A DNA stretch of 64,000 nt from Symbiodinium microadriaticum (GCA_001939145.1 LSRX01001379.1:37944-101943), one strand, 5' to 3'; shown: positions 32,829 to 41,362, counted from the first letter of the stretch. Translations and numbers: made by a program. Notes: generated by a model not told the origin, from the sequence alone.

Positions 32829-32930
32829 TGTAGGGGCCTCAATAATTAGAATAGGGTCTTGGGGCATATTATACTGTAATAATACTAAGGAACCCCTGAA
32901 AAAGTATAGGCAGTTGTTTAGGCCCCTGTA
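32829..32930 (+). mobile_element. MITE family A, best-preserved copy
   Basis: TGTAGGGGCCTCAATAA at the left pairs with the complement of TACAGGGGCCTAAACAA at the right. The interior has AGAATAGGGTCTTGGGGC and TATTATACTGTAATAATAC. About 102 bp, non-coding, with an A+T-rich middle. Confidence 0.75.
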
Positions 32931-33245
32931 TTAATGATCCCAAAAACGAGTTCCCCGGAATCCAAACCTCCGAGCCTAAAACCGTAAGATCCCATGTTTA
33001 GCAACCCTTCAATAGCTATCTTCCAAAAGCCACAGTCCCAACAACACCAACGAACTTCGGCATTCCCAAACCCGTGACTGAAACATCTGTTCGCATGCAC
33101 TACAAAATTAGTTTCCTGGGGATCCAAAACCTACCGTTTTAAGGGTTCCACCCTCAAACTAAGGGGCCATAACCCACTATTTTGCAGAGTTTGGGTTCAC
33201 AGTTTCTCTTTAACAAAAGACCCTAAACCCTAAACTAAAAGCTAC

Positions 33246-33330
33246 AGAATGAAGCCAGGGGTCGCACTCGAGGGCCCCATGCCTTGCCGAGAGCTCCGCT
33301 GCCTCCTCAAAGGCCTGCTGGTTACGAGCC
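33246..33330 (-). CDS. Probable exon, helix-rich protein
   Basis: The minus strand reads ARNQQAFEEAAELSARHGAL, then ECDPWLHS, followed by a donor TCT|GTAGCT. A C-rich telomere-like piece (CCCTAAACCCTAAAC) lies immediately beyond the donor on the plus strand. The acceptor is probably AAG|GCTCG near 33330. Confidence 0.5.
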
Positions 33331-33506
33331 TTGGGTGATGCGTTTCGGCTTGGGCTTGTTTTTCGTTTCAGAGTCAGGATTCAAGGCTTAGGGGAAAGGA
33401 GCTTAGGATTTATAGAGTTGAGGCTGTTCTCTGGCCGTTGATGGATCTTAAAAGTTCTCCTGGTGAACCTCTTGTCCGACACGCCACGATATGCCGCGAC
33501 GTTCCG

Positions 33507-33576
33507 GTTTAGGGTTTGGGGTGTAGGGTTTAGGGTTTAGGGTTTAGGGTTTAGGGTTTAGGGTTTAGGGTTTAGA
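33507..33576 (+). repeat. Telomere-like array, near-perfect TTTAGGG
   Basis: Eight consecutive units, the last seven perfect. One of the cleanest interstitial arrays in the window. Confidence 0.95.
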
Positions 33577-33641
33577 ACAGAGCCTGATACTAGTACCGGA
33601 GCGAATAGGATGAAAATGCATGGAGGCAACTGCAAGCATGG

Positions 33642-33735
33642 CGTTCTCCTCCCGCAGCACGTGAACTTCCGGGGGCACCGAAGTGGCAGATCGGCGCAGC
33701 TCCCTAAGTTCAGCTTCAGCTTTCAGTTTGGACCC
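33642..33735 (-). CDS. Probable coiled-coil exon
   Basis: The minus strand reads SKLKAEAELRELRRSATSVP, then PEVHVLREENAMLA, up to a GCA|GTTGCC-type donor. The acceptor appears to be GGGTTTAG|GGG, supplied by the flanking repeat. Its DNA shares the 16-mer ACTTCCGGGGGCACCG with the island at 36104-36203 (both encode VPPEV), which suggests duplication. Confidence 0.55.
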
Positions 33736-33817
33736 CTAAACCCTTGAACCCCGAACCCTAAACCCTCCCCAAACCCCAAACCCGAAACCCTAAACCCCAA
33801 ACCCTGCAAGCCTGTAA
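33736..33817 (-). repeat. Telomere-like array forming an apparent whole intron
   Basis: On the minus strand the 82 bp read GCTTGCAGGGTTTGGGG at the donor side and TTCAAGGGTTTAG at the acceptor side, with TTTAGGG and TTTGGGG units between. It separates two coding islands completely. The exact splice phase is unresolved. Confidence 0.6.
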
Positions 33818-33917
33818 AGTTTGCTAATTCGGCACAGAAAGGCCTCAGTTCAGCATCTTGTCGCAGCACCTGCTCTCCCAGCGACAGAAGTTTTGCCGCC
33901 AGAGCTTTGGCGAAGTC
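33818..33917 (-). CDS. Probable exon, helix-rich protein
   Basis: After CACCACGCAG the minus strand reads DFAKALAAKLLSLGEQVL, then RQDAELRPFCAELANFT. It is strongly amphipathic. It is flanked by CCCTAAA-type repeat to its left and TTTAGGG-type to its right on the plus strand. Confidence 0.55.
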
Positions 33918-33944
33918 CTGCGTGGTGCTGTTTGAGGGGCGCGG

Positions 33945-33998
33945 GTTTAGGGTAGGTCTTTAGGGTTTAGGGTTTAGGGTCTAGGGTTCGGATTTAGA
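33945..33998 (+). repeat. Telomere-like array, TTTAGGG sense
   Basis: GGGTTTAGGGTAGG followed by several TTTAGGG units. Confidence 0.9.
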
Positions 33999-34139
33999 GT
34001 AAGTCTTTCTGGCTGGCGTATGGGACCTAGGAAAACGACCCCTGAGGCAACACACGGAATAAAACCCAGAACAGCTTTATCAAACTGCACAACAACCGTT
34101 ATACAACCTTGAACGACGAAACGAAGCCTAAACTCGAAG

Positions 34140-34400
34140 CCCGGAAAGCTCTAAACACACTAAAACCCTAAACCCCAAACCCTAAGCCCGGAGAGCCCTA
34201 AACACACTAAAAACCCTAAACCCTAAACCCAGAAAGCCCTAAACGCGCTAAAAGCCTAGATCCTAAACCCGGAAAGCCCTCGACACACCAAAAGCCTAGA
34301 CCCTGAACCCGGAAAGCCCGCGACACACTAAAACCCTAAACCCTACATCCTAAACGCGGAAGGCCCTACGCACGCGAATACCCTAAACCTGAAAGCCGTA
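34140..34400 (-). repeat. Telomere-like composite array, CCCTAAA plus 40-bp spacer units
   Basis: Units of the form CGGAAAGCCCTAAACACACT then AAAACCCTAAACCCTAAAC are repeated about six times with substitutions. It is a higher-order repeat built on CCCTAAA. Confidence 0.85.
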
Positions 34401-34415
34401 AAAACCGTAAGAAAC

Positions 34416-34501
34416 CTCCTGTCCTCCTTGGCAGGACTCGCGACTTTCAACGGGCTGTTCGCGTGAGCAGGTGCCAAGTAGCGCAGGGAATTCTGCAGTG
34501 C
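34416..34501 (-). CDS. Probable exon, unknown protein
   Basis: After AAGGACACAG the minus strand reads ALQNSLRYLAPAHANSPL, then KVASPAKEDRR, to a donor G|GTTTCTTAC. It sits between a C-rich telomere-like array on its left and a G-rich one on its right. Confidence 0.5.
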
Positions 34502-34513
34502 CTGTGTCCTTAG

Positions 34514-34582
34514 ATAGGGTTTAGGGTTGAGGGTTGAGGGTTTCAGGGTTCAGGGTTTACAGGGCTTAGGGTTTAGGGTATA
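34514..34582 (+). repeat. Telomere-like array, TTTAGGG sense
   Basis: TTTAGGG, TTGAGGG and TTCAGGG variants. Confidence 0.9.
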
Positions 34583-34639
34583 TTTTGGTGCTTAGGAATT
34601 CTAATTAAAGGGTTCCATATAACGGATAGTATTGGAGGG

Positions 34640-34732
34640 TGTTGTTATTAGGGATCTTGATTTTTTTAGAATAGGGTTTGGGGGGCATGCTATACTACAA
34701 TTACAATAAGGGGCCGCAACACAGCATTGGCT
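34640..34732 (+). mobile_element. MITE family A, partial copy
   Basis: TTAGAATAGGGTTTGGGG, then GCTATACTACAATTACAATA and AGCATTGG, match the 47459 copy. The left end is degenerate. Confidence 0.6.
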
Positions 34733-34904
34733 TCAAGCACCTAAACCCTAAACCCTAAACCCTCTTGCAGTAACCTTGAGCTGCTTTGGGAGAATTCGGA
34801 ATTGTAATGGGCCTTTGTAGATTTGTGTACGCCTGTGTCCGGCTTTAAGGCTATAGCATAGAGGCCACAAAAGAAAATACACATGTAGGAACTCAAAAAG
34901 AGGG

Positions 34905-35030
34905 CACTACTGTTGATGATATAAATCCTGCATTACCTTAAGGACCCTAAACTATACAAATAAATAAATAAATAGATATATATATATATACACATACATA
35001 CGTACATACATACATACATACATACATACA

Positions 35031-35063
<33 letters not shown>

Positions 35064-35111
35064 TCATTCCTTAGTATGGGTAATGCAGGATTTATATCGT
35101 CAACCGCAGTG
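34905..35111 (+). mobile_element. MITE family B with internal TACA microsatellite
   Basis: The terminal inverted repeats begin CACTACTGTTGATGATATAA at the left and the complement of CACTGCGGTTGACGATATAA at the right, about 30 of 33 positions matching. The interior has AAAT and TATA tracts and then some 16 TACA units (about 34985-35060), so a microsatellite has expanded inside the element. Confidence 0.85.
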
Positions 35112-35194
35112 TAAGATAGCCTTAAAGAGGGCACCATTTCCCCAACAAAAAGTCGCAACTTCGAAGTAAAAAACGACATGAAGAGAGCCCGGAC

Positions 35195-35218
35195 TAAACC
35201 CTAAACCCTAAACCCTAA
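35195..35218 (-). repeat. Short CCCTAAA array
   Basis: Three CCCTAAA units just left of the coding-like island at 35221. Confidence 0.9.
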
Positions 35219-35220
35219 GC

Positions 35221-35300
35221 CGTAAGAGAGCCGGGACAAGTCCCTCAAGCTGGGCATGGGAGAACTCAGCAGAGCAGCGAAAGTTCTGGCTTTAAGGGTT
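35221..35300 (+). pseudogene. Possible LINE-derived fragment
   Basis: The plus strand reads SRDKSLKLGMGELSRAAKVL. The GELSRA segment is reminiscent of the region before the RT fingers in dinoflagellate LINEs. It is very short, between C-rich and G-rich telomere-like arrays. Low confidence. Confidence 0.2.
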
Positions 35301-35405
35301 TAAGGGTGTGGGGTTTAGGGTTTAGGGTTAGGGTTTGGTTTAGGGTTTAGGGTTTAGGGTTTAGGGTTTAGGGTTTGGGGTTTGGGGTTTGGGGTTTGGG
35401 GTTTC
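35290..35405 (+). repeat. Telomere-like array, TTTAGGG then TTTGGGG
   Basis: About eleven units; the final five drift to GTTTGGG. Confidence 0.95.
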
Positions 35406-35809
35406 GGGACCTTTCGATTCTGAAACAAAAGCAGAAGTAACCTCGAAAGGGACAGTGGGAATACCCAGGACTCACGCAGGGTCTCAAAGTATTGGGTTTA
35501 TCGCATACAGACTTGACTCCGTAAAACTACCCCGCACTACCCCCAAAAGCTCCAGAATCAATACACACAGGAACATTATACTGGGTACCTTATCAAGGTT
35601 TAAACCCTAACCCCCCAAACCCGGACTCGCTGTCGCGTACAAACTAGAAAAGGGCGGTGGAACCTTTAGAAAGCCCTTGTGAATACAATCACAAGAACGA
35701 CAGTCTCAGAAAGGACAGTGCCTAGAAGAAGTGGGTCCCCTACGTTACATAAAACCTACGAAACCCTGTAAAACAAAAAATCTCACAAGGCCATGATTCC
35801 TAACTTATC
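35406..35809. other. No gene seen
   Basis: A frame of about 70 codons starts inside the repeat and has no recognisable motif. Confidence 0.4.
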
Positions 35810-35940
35810 CCTAAACCCTAAACCTTAACCACTAAATAAACACCAAACCCTAAACCCCAAGCCCTAAACCCTAAACCCCAAGCCCCAAACCCGAATCCCC
35901 AAACCTCCTTCAACCCTAAACCCCAAACCCTACTCCTTTA
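35810..35940 (-). repeat. Telomere-like array, CCCTAAA sense
   Basis: CCCTAAA, CCCCAAA and CCCTAAGCC variants up to the assembly gap. Confidence 0.9.
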
Positions 35941-35975
35941 CCCATGGGCCCCTAAGTAGTTCCTTTTTTGGGGAT

Positions 35976-36049
35976 NNNNNNNNNNNNNNNNNNNNNNNNN
36001 NNNNNNNNNNNNNNNNNNNNNNNNNNNNNNNNNNNNNNNNNNNNNNNNN
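35976..36049. other. Assembly gap, 74 N
   Basis: Run of N inside telomere-like repeat. The right edge resumes in CCCTAAA units, so the gap is probably a collapsed repeat. Confidence 0.99.
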
Positions 36050-36103
36050 ACCCTAAACCCTAAACCCTAACCCTAAACCCTAAACCCTAAACCCTTAGAG
36101 CCG

Positions 36104-36203
36104 AAGCGTCTGGAAGTACTGGGTCAGCTCCCTCTCGGCCTCCAGGACGGATGGGTCTGTCTCGGCCGCGGCGCGCTCGACTTCCGGGGGCACCGGAAAC
36201 ACG
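36104..36203 (-). CDS. Probable exon, helix-rich protein
   Basis: The minus strand reads VFPVPPEVERAAAETDPSVL, then EAERELTQYFQTLRL, before TAA or a GC donor (CG|GCTCTAAG). Left flank is CCCTAAA-type and right flank TTTAGGG-type. Its VPPEV segment and the underlying 16 bases are shared with the island at 33642-33735. Confidence 0.55.
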
Positions 36204-36224
36204 ACCATGGGCCCCTCAAAAAAG

Positions 36225-36440
36225 GGGTTAGGGGTTTGGGGTTTAGGGTTGAGGGTGTAGGGTTTAGGGTTGAGGGTGTAGGGTTTAGGGTTTAGGGTTG
36301 AGGGTTTTGGGTTGAGGGTGTAGGGTTTAGGGTTGAGGGTGTAGGGTTTAGGGTTTAGGGTTGCGGGTGTAGGGTTTAGGGTTGAGGGTTTAGGGCAAAG
36401 GATTTAGGGTTTAGGGCTCAGGGTTTAGGGTTAAGGGCTC
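36225..36440 (+). repeat. Telomere-like array with TTGAGGG higher-order unit
   Basis: GGTTTAGGGTTGAGGGTGTA recurs about six times, a higher-order unit mixing TTTAGGG, TTGAGGG and TGTAGGG. Confidence 0.9.
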
Positions 36441-37620
36441 CTTTGAGGGCTCCTGCATTCAAAGTCTCTTTTTAGAGCTCCTTTCCTATGAGGCTTCCTG
36501 ACTGGGCTCCTTTAAGGAATCCCTTTGAACGGTCCCTTGCGGGGTTCCTGTAGGTCAAGGCTGCAGGAAGGCGCGCTTTAGGGTTTGAGGGGTAGGAGGT
36601 GGGGCTTGCGGCTTTCGGGCTGTAAACATTTAGAGGGTTTAGGGTTTAGAGTTTAGGGAAAAATTTTCAGCTTTAGGCTTTCGGCATTTCGGAACCCATG
36701 GCTGCAGGAATGTGCGGGTGGCATCTGATGGTCATGGGATCTTACAAGTAGGACGAGCAGACCTCTCTGACTCTATTTCCTTCTCATTCTAACACTGTGA
36801 CCACTTCTACTGACGCAAGGCAAGAAGGCCTCGTTCCACAAGCCTGTGTTGCTACAAGGCTTTGACAGCTGGCAGCTGCAGCAGAAACGATGGAAGACTT
36901 CTGAGTTTCGGGGTATAAGAAAGGCCAACAGAGCCTGCATTCGACAGCGACTGGTTCCTCCTGTACCCTCAAGCCTAAACCCTGAAACCCTGAACCGAAA
37001 ACCTTCAGCCACAGAACCCATGAGATGGTTGATTGACGCAGGCATCTAACCGAATTCGCGTGGAATGCTAGGGTTTAGCGTTTCCCAACTCTAATCTTGG
37101 ACCGGTTAGTGTTAAGGGTTTGGTAGATCAACACAGGCAAACGCGTTTCTGCGACCAACGCATGCGCGCACCGGATGGCGGAGACTAGGCTGCTCCACAT
37201 CAGTGGGCTAGGGGCCGGAGGATGGGGTTTCGGATGCAGGATACATTCAGGCTTGCTGAAAGGCACCCTGATGCCGAGCAGCCTGTGTGCTTTCACTCCA
37301 CAAAATGAGCTTCACAGTGGCTTTGCTCCTTTAGCTGCCTTGAGGAGAGATGAAGTGAAGATAGACATGCTGACAGGATTGGACACACGGGGCCACTGAT
37401 TGGATCATCTGTGGAGCCTGAGCAGATAGAAAGGTTCGCTTTAGCAGCGTAACGTCTACTACTTGAAGATTCACGGCAAGTTATGAGCAGGTGTCAAGCA
37501 GCTGAACTGGGTTTATAGTGCTTGACTGGCTACATATGTAATCAGTCATCTCATTTATCCCTAAACCCTAAACCGCACCCGACTCATAAGTACCCGCGAA
37601 CCTTCAAGCAGGGGGTAAAA
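36441..37620. other. Mostly non-coding, no confident gene
   Basis: Overlapping frames of 60-90 codons occur around 36773-37399 on both strands and none is recognised. Repeated phrases of the type GGGCTCCTTT and GGGTTCC are seen at 36430-36560. Confidence 0.4.
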
Positions 37621-37706
37621 TAGATCTGGAACGGTGCAGCCAGGTCTGCAGCAGACCTTCCAGCCATCGGAGAGGATCCACCTGCTTTCCGAGAGCAAGA
37701 ACCTTG
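37621..37706 (-). CDS. Probable exon, unknown protein
   Basis: The minus strand reads KVLALGKQVDPLRWLEGLLQ, then TWLHRSRSILP, after TTCAAG. Hydrophobic/amphipathic. Edges uncertain. Confidence 0.4.
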
Positions 37707-37734
37707 AATCCCGAACCCGAAACCATAATTATAG

Positions 37735-37796
37735 GGTTTAGGGTTCAGGGTTTAGGGTTTAGGGTTCAGGGTTTAGGGTTTAGGATTTGGTGTTTA
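37735..37796 (+). repeat. Telomere-like array, TTTAGGG/TTCAGGG
   Basis: Alternating TTTAGGG and TTCAGGG units. Confidence 0.9.
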
Positions 37797-37924
37797 AACA
37801 AACAACTGCTGTCTGATATGTGTTGGCGTCATTGTGGGCTCCAGTAGCCCTGGAGAACTGGAATCCCAGGAGGCCATGTGACGCCAGAATGGCTACTCAG
37901 GTTTTATAGAAATTCATGTGGGGG

Positions 37925-38005
37925 TTTCCGAAAACAGGGGACCCTAATATAGTAGGATCCTTATTATAAGGACCCCAAAATAAGGTACCCCCCTATTTTC
38001 GGAAA
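37925..38005. mobile_element. MITE-like palindrome, family E
   Basis: TTTCCGAAAACAGGGG at the left is matched by the complement of TTTCCGAAAATAGGGG at the right. The interior (ATAGTAGGATCCTTATTATA) is also near-palindromic. The 81-bp element is flanked on both sides by TCATGT, a possible target duplication. Confidence 0.75.
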
Positions 38006-38154
38006 GTCTCATGTAGAGCCCCTAAACAGCCAGGATTCCGACTGTAGATCCCTTGATACCGTACCCACATTGCCACGGACCGCCCAGACCCTGCACCCCA
38101 AACCTTGGGCCCTAAACACTAAATCCCAGCCCAAAAAACACCCCCGAACCCGAC

Positions 38155-38910
38155 ACCCTAAACCCTAAAAGCTAAACTCTAAACCATAAATCCCTAAACC
38201 CTAAACCCTAAAAGCGAAACTCTAAACCCGCCTACACTGTACCCAAAAGCCCTTTCGGAGCGCTTGAAAGCGGACCCCTGAAACTCTTGCGGCCTCGCCA
38301 CTGATCTCACTCACCTGGGTTCTATCCCTATGATGGTGATGGCACCACCCTGAACCCTAAACCCTAAACCCTGAACCCTTAAACCCTTAAACCCTTAAAC
38401 CCTAAACCCAAAGCCCTAAAACCCTGAACCCCAAACCCTAAACCCTGAACCCTGAACCCCTAAACCCGAAACCCTAAACCCTGAACCCCTAAACCCGAAA
38501 CCCTAAGCCCTTAATGGAATGGTAGGGAACCCACCGGGCCTCACTCACCCGGGTTACCCTTTCGCTAAGGAATCCTCTGAGTGACTCCTTCCTGGGTTTC
38601 TTCCGGGATTCCTTGAAAGGGACCCTAAGCCCTGAACCCCTCAACCCTAAGCCCTAAACCCTAGACCCTAAACCCTAAACCGTAAGCCCTAAACCCTAAA
38701 TTCCTTTAAAGGGACCCTTCAAGGAATCCGCCAAAACCCACACCTCAAACCGAGCTCACTCATCCGGGTTCACAACACGCGGTCCTAAACCCTAAACCCT
38801 GAACCCTAAACCCGAAACCCTAAACCTTAAACCCTGAACCCTGAACCCTAAAAACTAAACCCTAAACCCCTAAACCCCTATTATCAACCCTAAACCCTAA
38901 ACCCTGAACA
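38155..38910 (-). repeat. Telomere-like arrays, CCCTAAA sense, with repeated interspersed segment
   Basis: Blocks of CCCTAAA, CCCTGAA and CCCGAAA units (38155-38235, 38350-38520, 38625-38705, 38790-38910) alternate with short single-copy-like segments. Each of four segments carries a CTCACTCAYCCGGGTT-like motif (near 38305, 38540, 38757 and 38922). Confidence 0.85.
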
Positions 38911-38922
38911 CCAAACCGAGCC

Positions 38923-38998
38923 TCACTCATCCGGGTTCACCACTGGCGGCACCAAGCAGAAGCCAAAGGCGATCAGAATCTGCAGAATTTCGAAGCGG
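38923..38998 (-). CDS. Probable exon encoding a membrane helix
   Basis: The minus strand after AATTCAAG reads RFEILQILIAFGFCLVPPVV, then NPDE and TGA. ILIAFGFCLV is hydrophobic enough for a membrane segment. The end can be read either as a terminal NPDE-stop or as a splice donor CCG|GATGAGTGAG (GA type). The same end motif recurs three more times to the left. Confidence 0.4.
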
Positions 38999-39142
38999 CT
39001 TGAATTAAGGGGTCCTTTAAGGGTTCCTTTAAAGGTCCTTTTTAGGGCACTATTTATGGGGATCCTGATAGAAAGGATCCGTCCCTATTTCCTGAAGCTC
39101 CGAGACCCATCAACGGAACTTAGGACATGGGACCTCACACAG

Positions 39143-39296
39143 CCCCATCACCACCATCACCTCCATCGCCACCATCAACGGCATCAACAGCATCACCATC
39201 GCCATCCTCATCATTATCAACATCACCGTCACCACCATCATCATCATCATCATCATCATCATCGATATCAACATAAACTCGTCGTCGTCGTCAGCA
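39143..39296. repeat. CAC/CAT microsatellite
   Basis: Mixed CAC, CAT and CAA triplets, ending in CGTCGTCGTC. It gives spurious poly-His. Confidence 0.95.
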
Positions 39297-39477
39297 CCAC
39301 AATATCGTCATCGCCGTAGCAATAAGAACCAAGAAACAACGACACGATCATCAACGAGACCAAAAACACAAAGCAGCAGTACATACAGTACCATAAGTGG
39401 CCATGGTACTGATATGATACATGTGCACCACAAACAGAACCATGCAAGAAGGACTCCAGCTCGCGGCCTTAGACCAC

Positions 39478-39557
39478 CCTAATGATTTCGGGAGAGCGGC
39501 GAAGAGCAGAAGAAACGTTGCGCTGAGGTAGCCGAGCGTATCTGCCATGGGGTTCTC
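39478..39557 (-). CDS. Probable exon with hydrophobic helix or signal peptide
   Basis: On the minus strand ATTTTCTCAG is followed by ENPMADTLGYLSATFLLLFA, then ALPKSLG, and a donor GG|GTGGTC. LSATFLLLFAAL is a typical membrane or signal segment. The Met could be a real start, giving a short N-terminus directly before the hydrophobic run. Confidence 0.45.
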
Positions 39558-40228
39558 CTGAGAAAATTGCCAATTTCAGTCGGGCTTAGGGCTCGGATTT
39601 TTGTGAAGCTGGTGTCTCGGGAGTTTGAGAAGGATGTGGGTAGTTCCGTGAAGTAGTTAGGCTCCCTTACAGGTCCCCAAAGTAGTGTGCCACCCTGTAA
39701 AACTACGCATGTAGTTATGGTTGCATTAAGAAGGACCTTATACTGATGTAGGGTTTCGGGTTCAAGACATGCTGGGGCAATCGGGCTTGGGCTGGCAATT
39801 TCTTCTTAAACCCCTATATATTTCAGACCAGTATTAGACCCAATGCCAGCAGACACACCTCGCCCTGCTTTTCTCCCGCATGTGCAGCAAAGACATTCGA
39901 CCATAATAGAACAACTTAGGGTTTAGGCTGTGGCGTTTAAGGTAAATAGGCTACAGTAGGGTTTGGGGTTGTGCTACGAACATCCTAAACCATCAGCGGG
40001 AGCACATCACAGCGGCAGCAGGAGCCCACCCTGGATCCTAAAAGAGCATCAAACCTAAACTTTCAAACACCGAAAAAAGCTCTACGAACTTGAATGCCCT
40101 TACAAAAAGTTCTCCAAGCAATAACCACACGCCTTTTCTCTCCCCCCCCTCCACACACACACACGCACGCACAGACCGACAGTGAGACACGCTCACACAC
40201 CCTAAACCCTCAACCAAAAACCAATAAT
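39558..40228. other. No gene seen
   Basis: Single-copy-looking sequence with no convincing frame. A weak palindromic motif (GTAGTT...AACTAC) lies around 39652-39717. Confidence 0.4.
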
Positions 40229-40336
40229 TGCTACGGCTGATGATATAAGTCCTGCATTACCCATAGTACGGAATATACCATAATTCCCATAGTTCAGGGT
40301 CCTTAAGGTCATGCGGGATTTATATCATCAACAGTA
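40229..40336 (+). mobile_element. MITE family B copy
   Basis: TTGCTACGGCTGATGATATA at the left and the complement of TACTGTTGATGATATAAATC at the right form the inverted repeats. The interior has CCATAGTACGGAATATACCA. About 108 bp. It abuts the coding island at 40337. Confidence 0.8.
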
Positions 40337-40406
40337 AGGAAGCCCGTGGGTCCTCAAGCTTCGGAATGATGTCCCTGAAGATGATGGCGGCAAAATTGTC
40401 GACTGC
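40337..40406 (-). CDS. Probable exon adjoining a MITE
   Basis: After ACCGTTGCAG the minus strand reads AVDNFAAIIFRDIIPKLED, then PRASLL, at which point the MITE terminus begins. The coding character is strong. To the right on the plus strand is a TTTAGGG-type array. Either the MITE supplies the downstream intron or it has truncated the exon. Confidence 0.5.
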
Positions 40407-40417
40407 CTGCAACGGTT

Positions 40418-40548
40418 GAGGGTTTAGGGTTTTTTGGGGTTCAGGGTTTAAGGTTTAGTTTTTAGGGTTCAGGGTTCAGGGTTTAAGGTTTAGTTTTTAG
40501 GGTTCAGGGTTCAGGGTTTAAGGCTTAGGGTTTAGGGTTTATGGGATT
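40418..40548 (+). repeat. Telomere-like array with 33-bp higher-order unit
   Basis: GGGTTCAGGGTTTAAGG followed by TTTAGTTTTTAGGGTTCA recurs about three times. Confidence 0.9.
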
Positions 40549-41136
40549 TGTAAGCTGTCACGAGAGTTTCATAGGGGCGGTTGGTTTTTACAAAGCTTGA
40601 AGGAGGGCTCTTGGTCGTCGGGTGGCCCTGGTCGTTGTAATCCCCCTGGTCGTGTTTGGGGAGCTACGTGAGTCCTTAGGGTTGAAGGTTTAGGGTCTTG
40701 AAAAGTTTGGTTTCGGTATTTTGTCGGGTTTTTTTACTGAGTTCCGACATCACCCTTACAATAACCAGCCAAGACAAGGGGTTTAGGTTATCTGGGGGGG
40801 GGGGGGCTGGGCATTCCCTTACAAAGGGAATGTTGATAAAGGTTTCCCACATCTCCTTGTGATTCCTTGCGGTTTTCAGGGCTTAAAACTTTTGGGAGCC
40901 TAGGGCTTCAATATGGTCTTCGGCATTTAGATTCGGGCTTGAGGCTTCGGGCTTCGGGATTGAAGCTTCCGAGGCTTCAGAATTTGGGGATGCAATGTTT
41001 AACCCTAAACCCTAAACGCTTCGGGTGTAGGATCCGGCGAAGAGACATGCAGAAACCGGACAGCCTTGATGGGGATAAATGCCAATCGAGATGTCGTACA
41101 TCCTAACCCAGGGCTCCTGTCCTAAACTTAAGCCCC

Positions 41137-41263
41137 ACTTGGAGGTCCATGGGACTTAGTAAGTCGAGTTATAAGTACCTTATCGGGGTTATGAGTAGTT
41201 ATAAGCATAGATACCTTATTTATAGCTTTATAGCCCTGGTTACTACGTCCCATGAACCTTGCA
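41137..41263. mobile_element. MITE family C copy
   Basis: ACTTGGAGGTCCATGGGACT at the left pairs with the complement of GCAAGGTTCATGGGACGTAG at the right. The interior is A+T-rich with ATAAGTACC...GGTTATGAG. About 127 bp. Confidence 0.75.
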
Positions 41264-41362
41264 CTAGATAGACCCCTAAACCCTAAACCTTTAAAGAGAA
41301 CCCTACTATAAAACCCTATAGTACCCCTGAATAGGAACCCCTGAAACACCCTTACAAGGAAC

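Noticed and set aside
33507..33576. Perfect TTTAGGG arrays taken as a real chromosome end
   Set aside because: Single-copy sequence continues on both sides and orientation alternates; they are interstitial.
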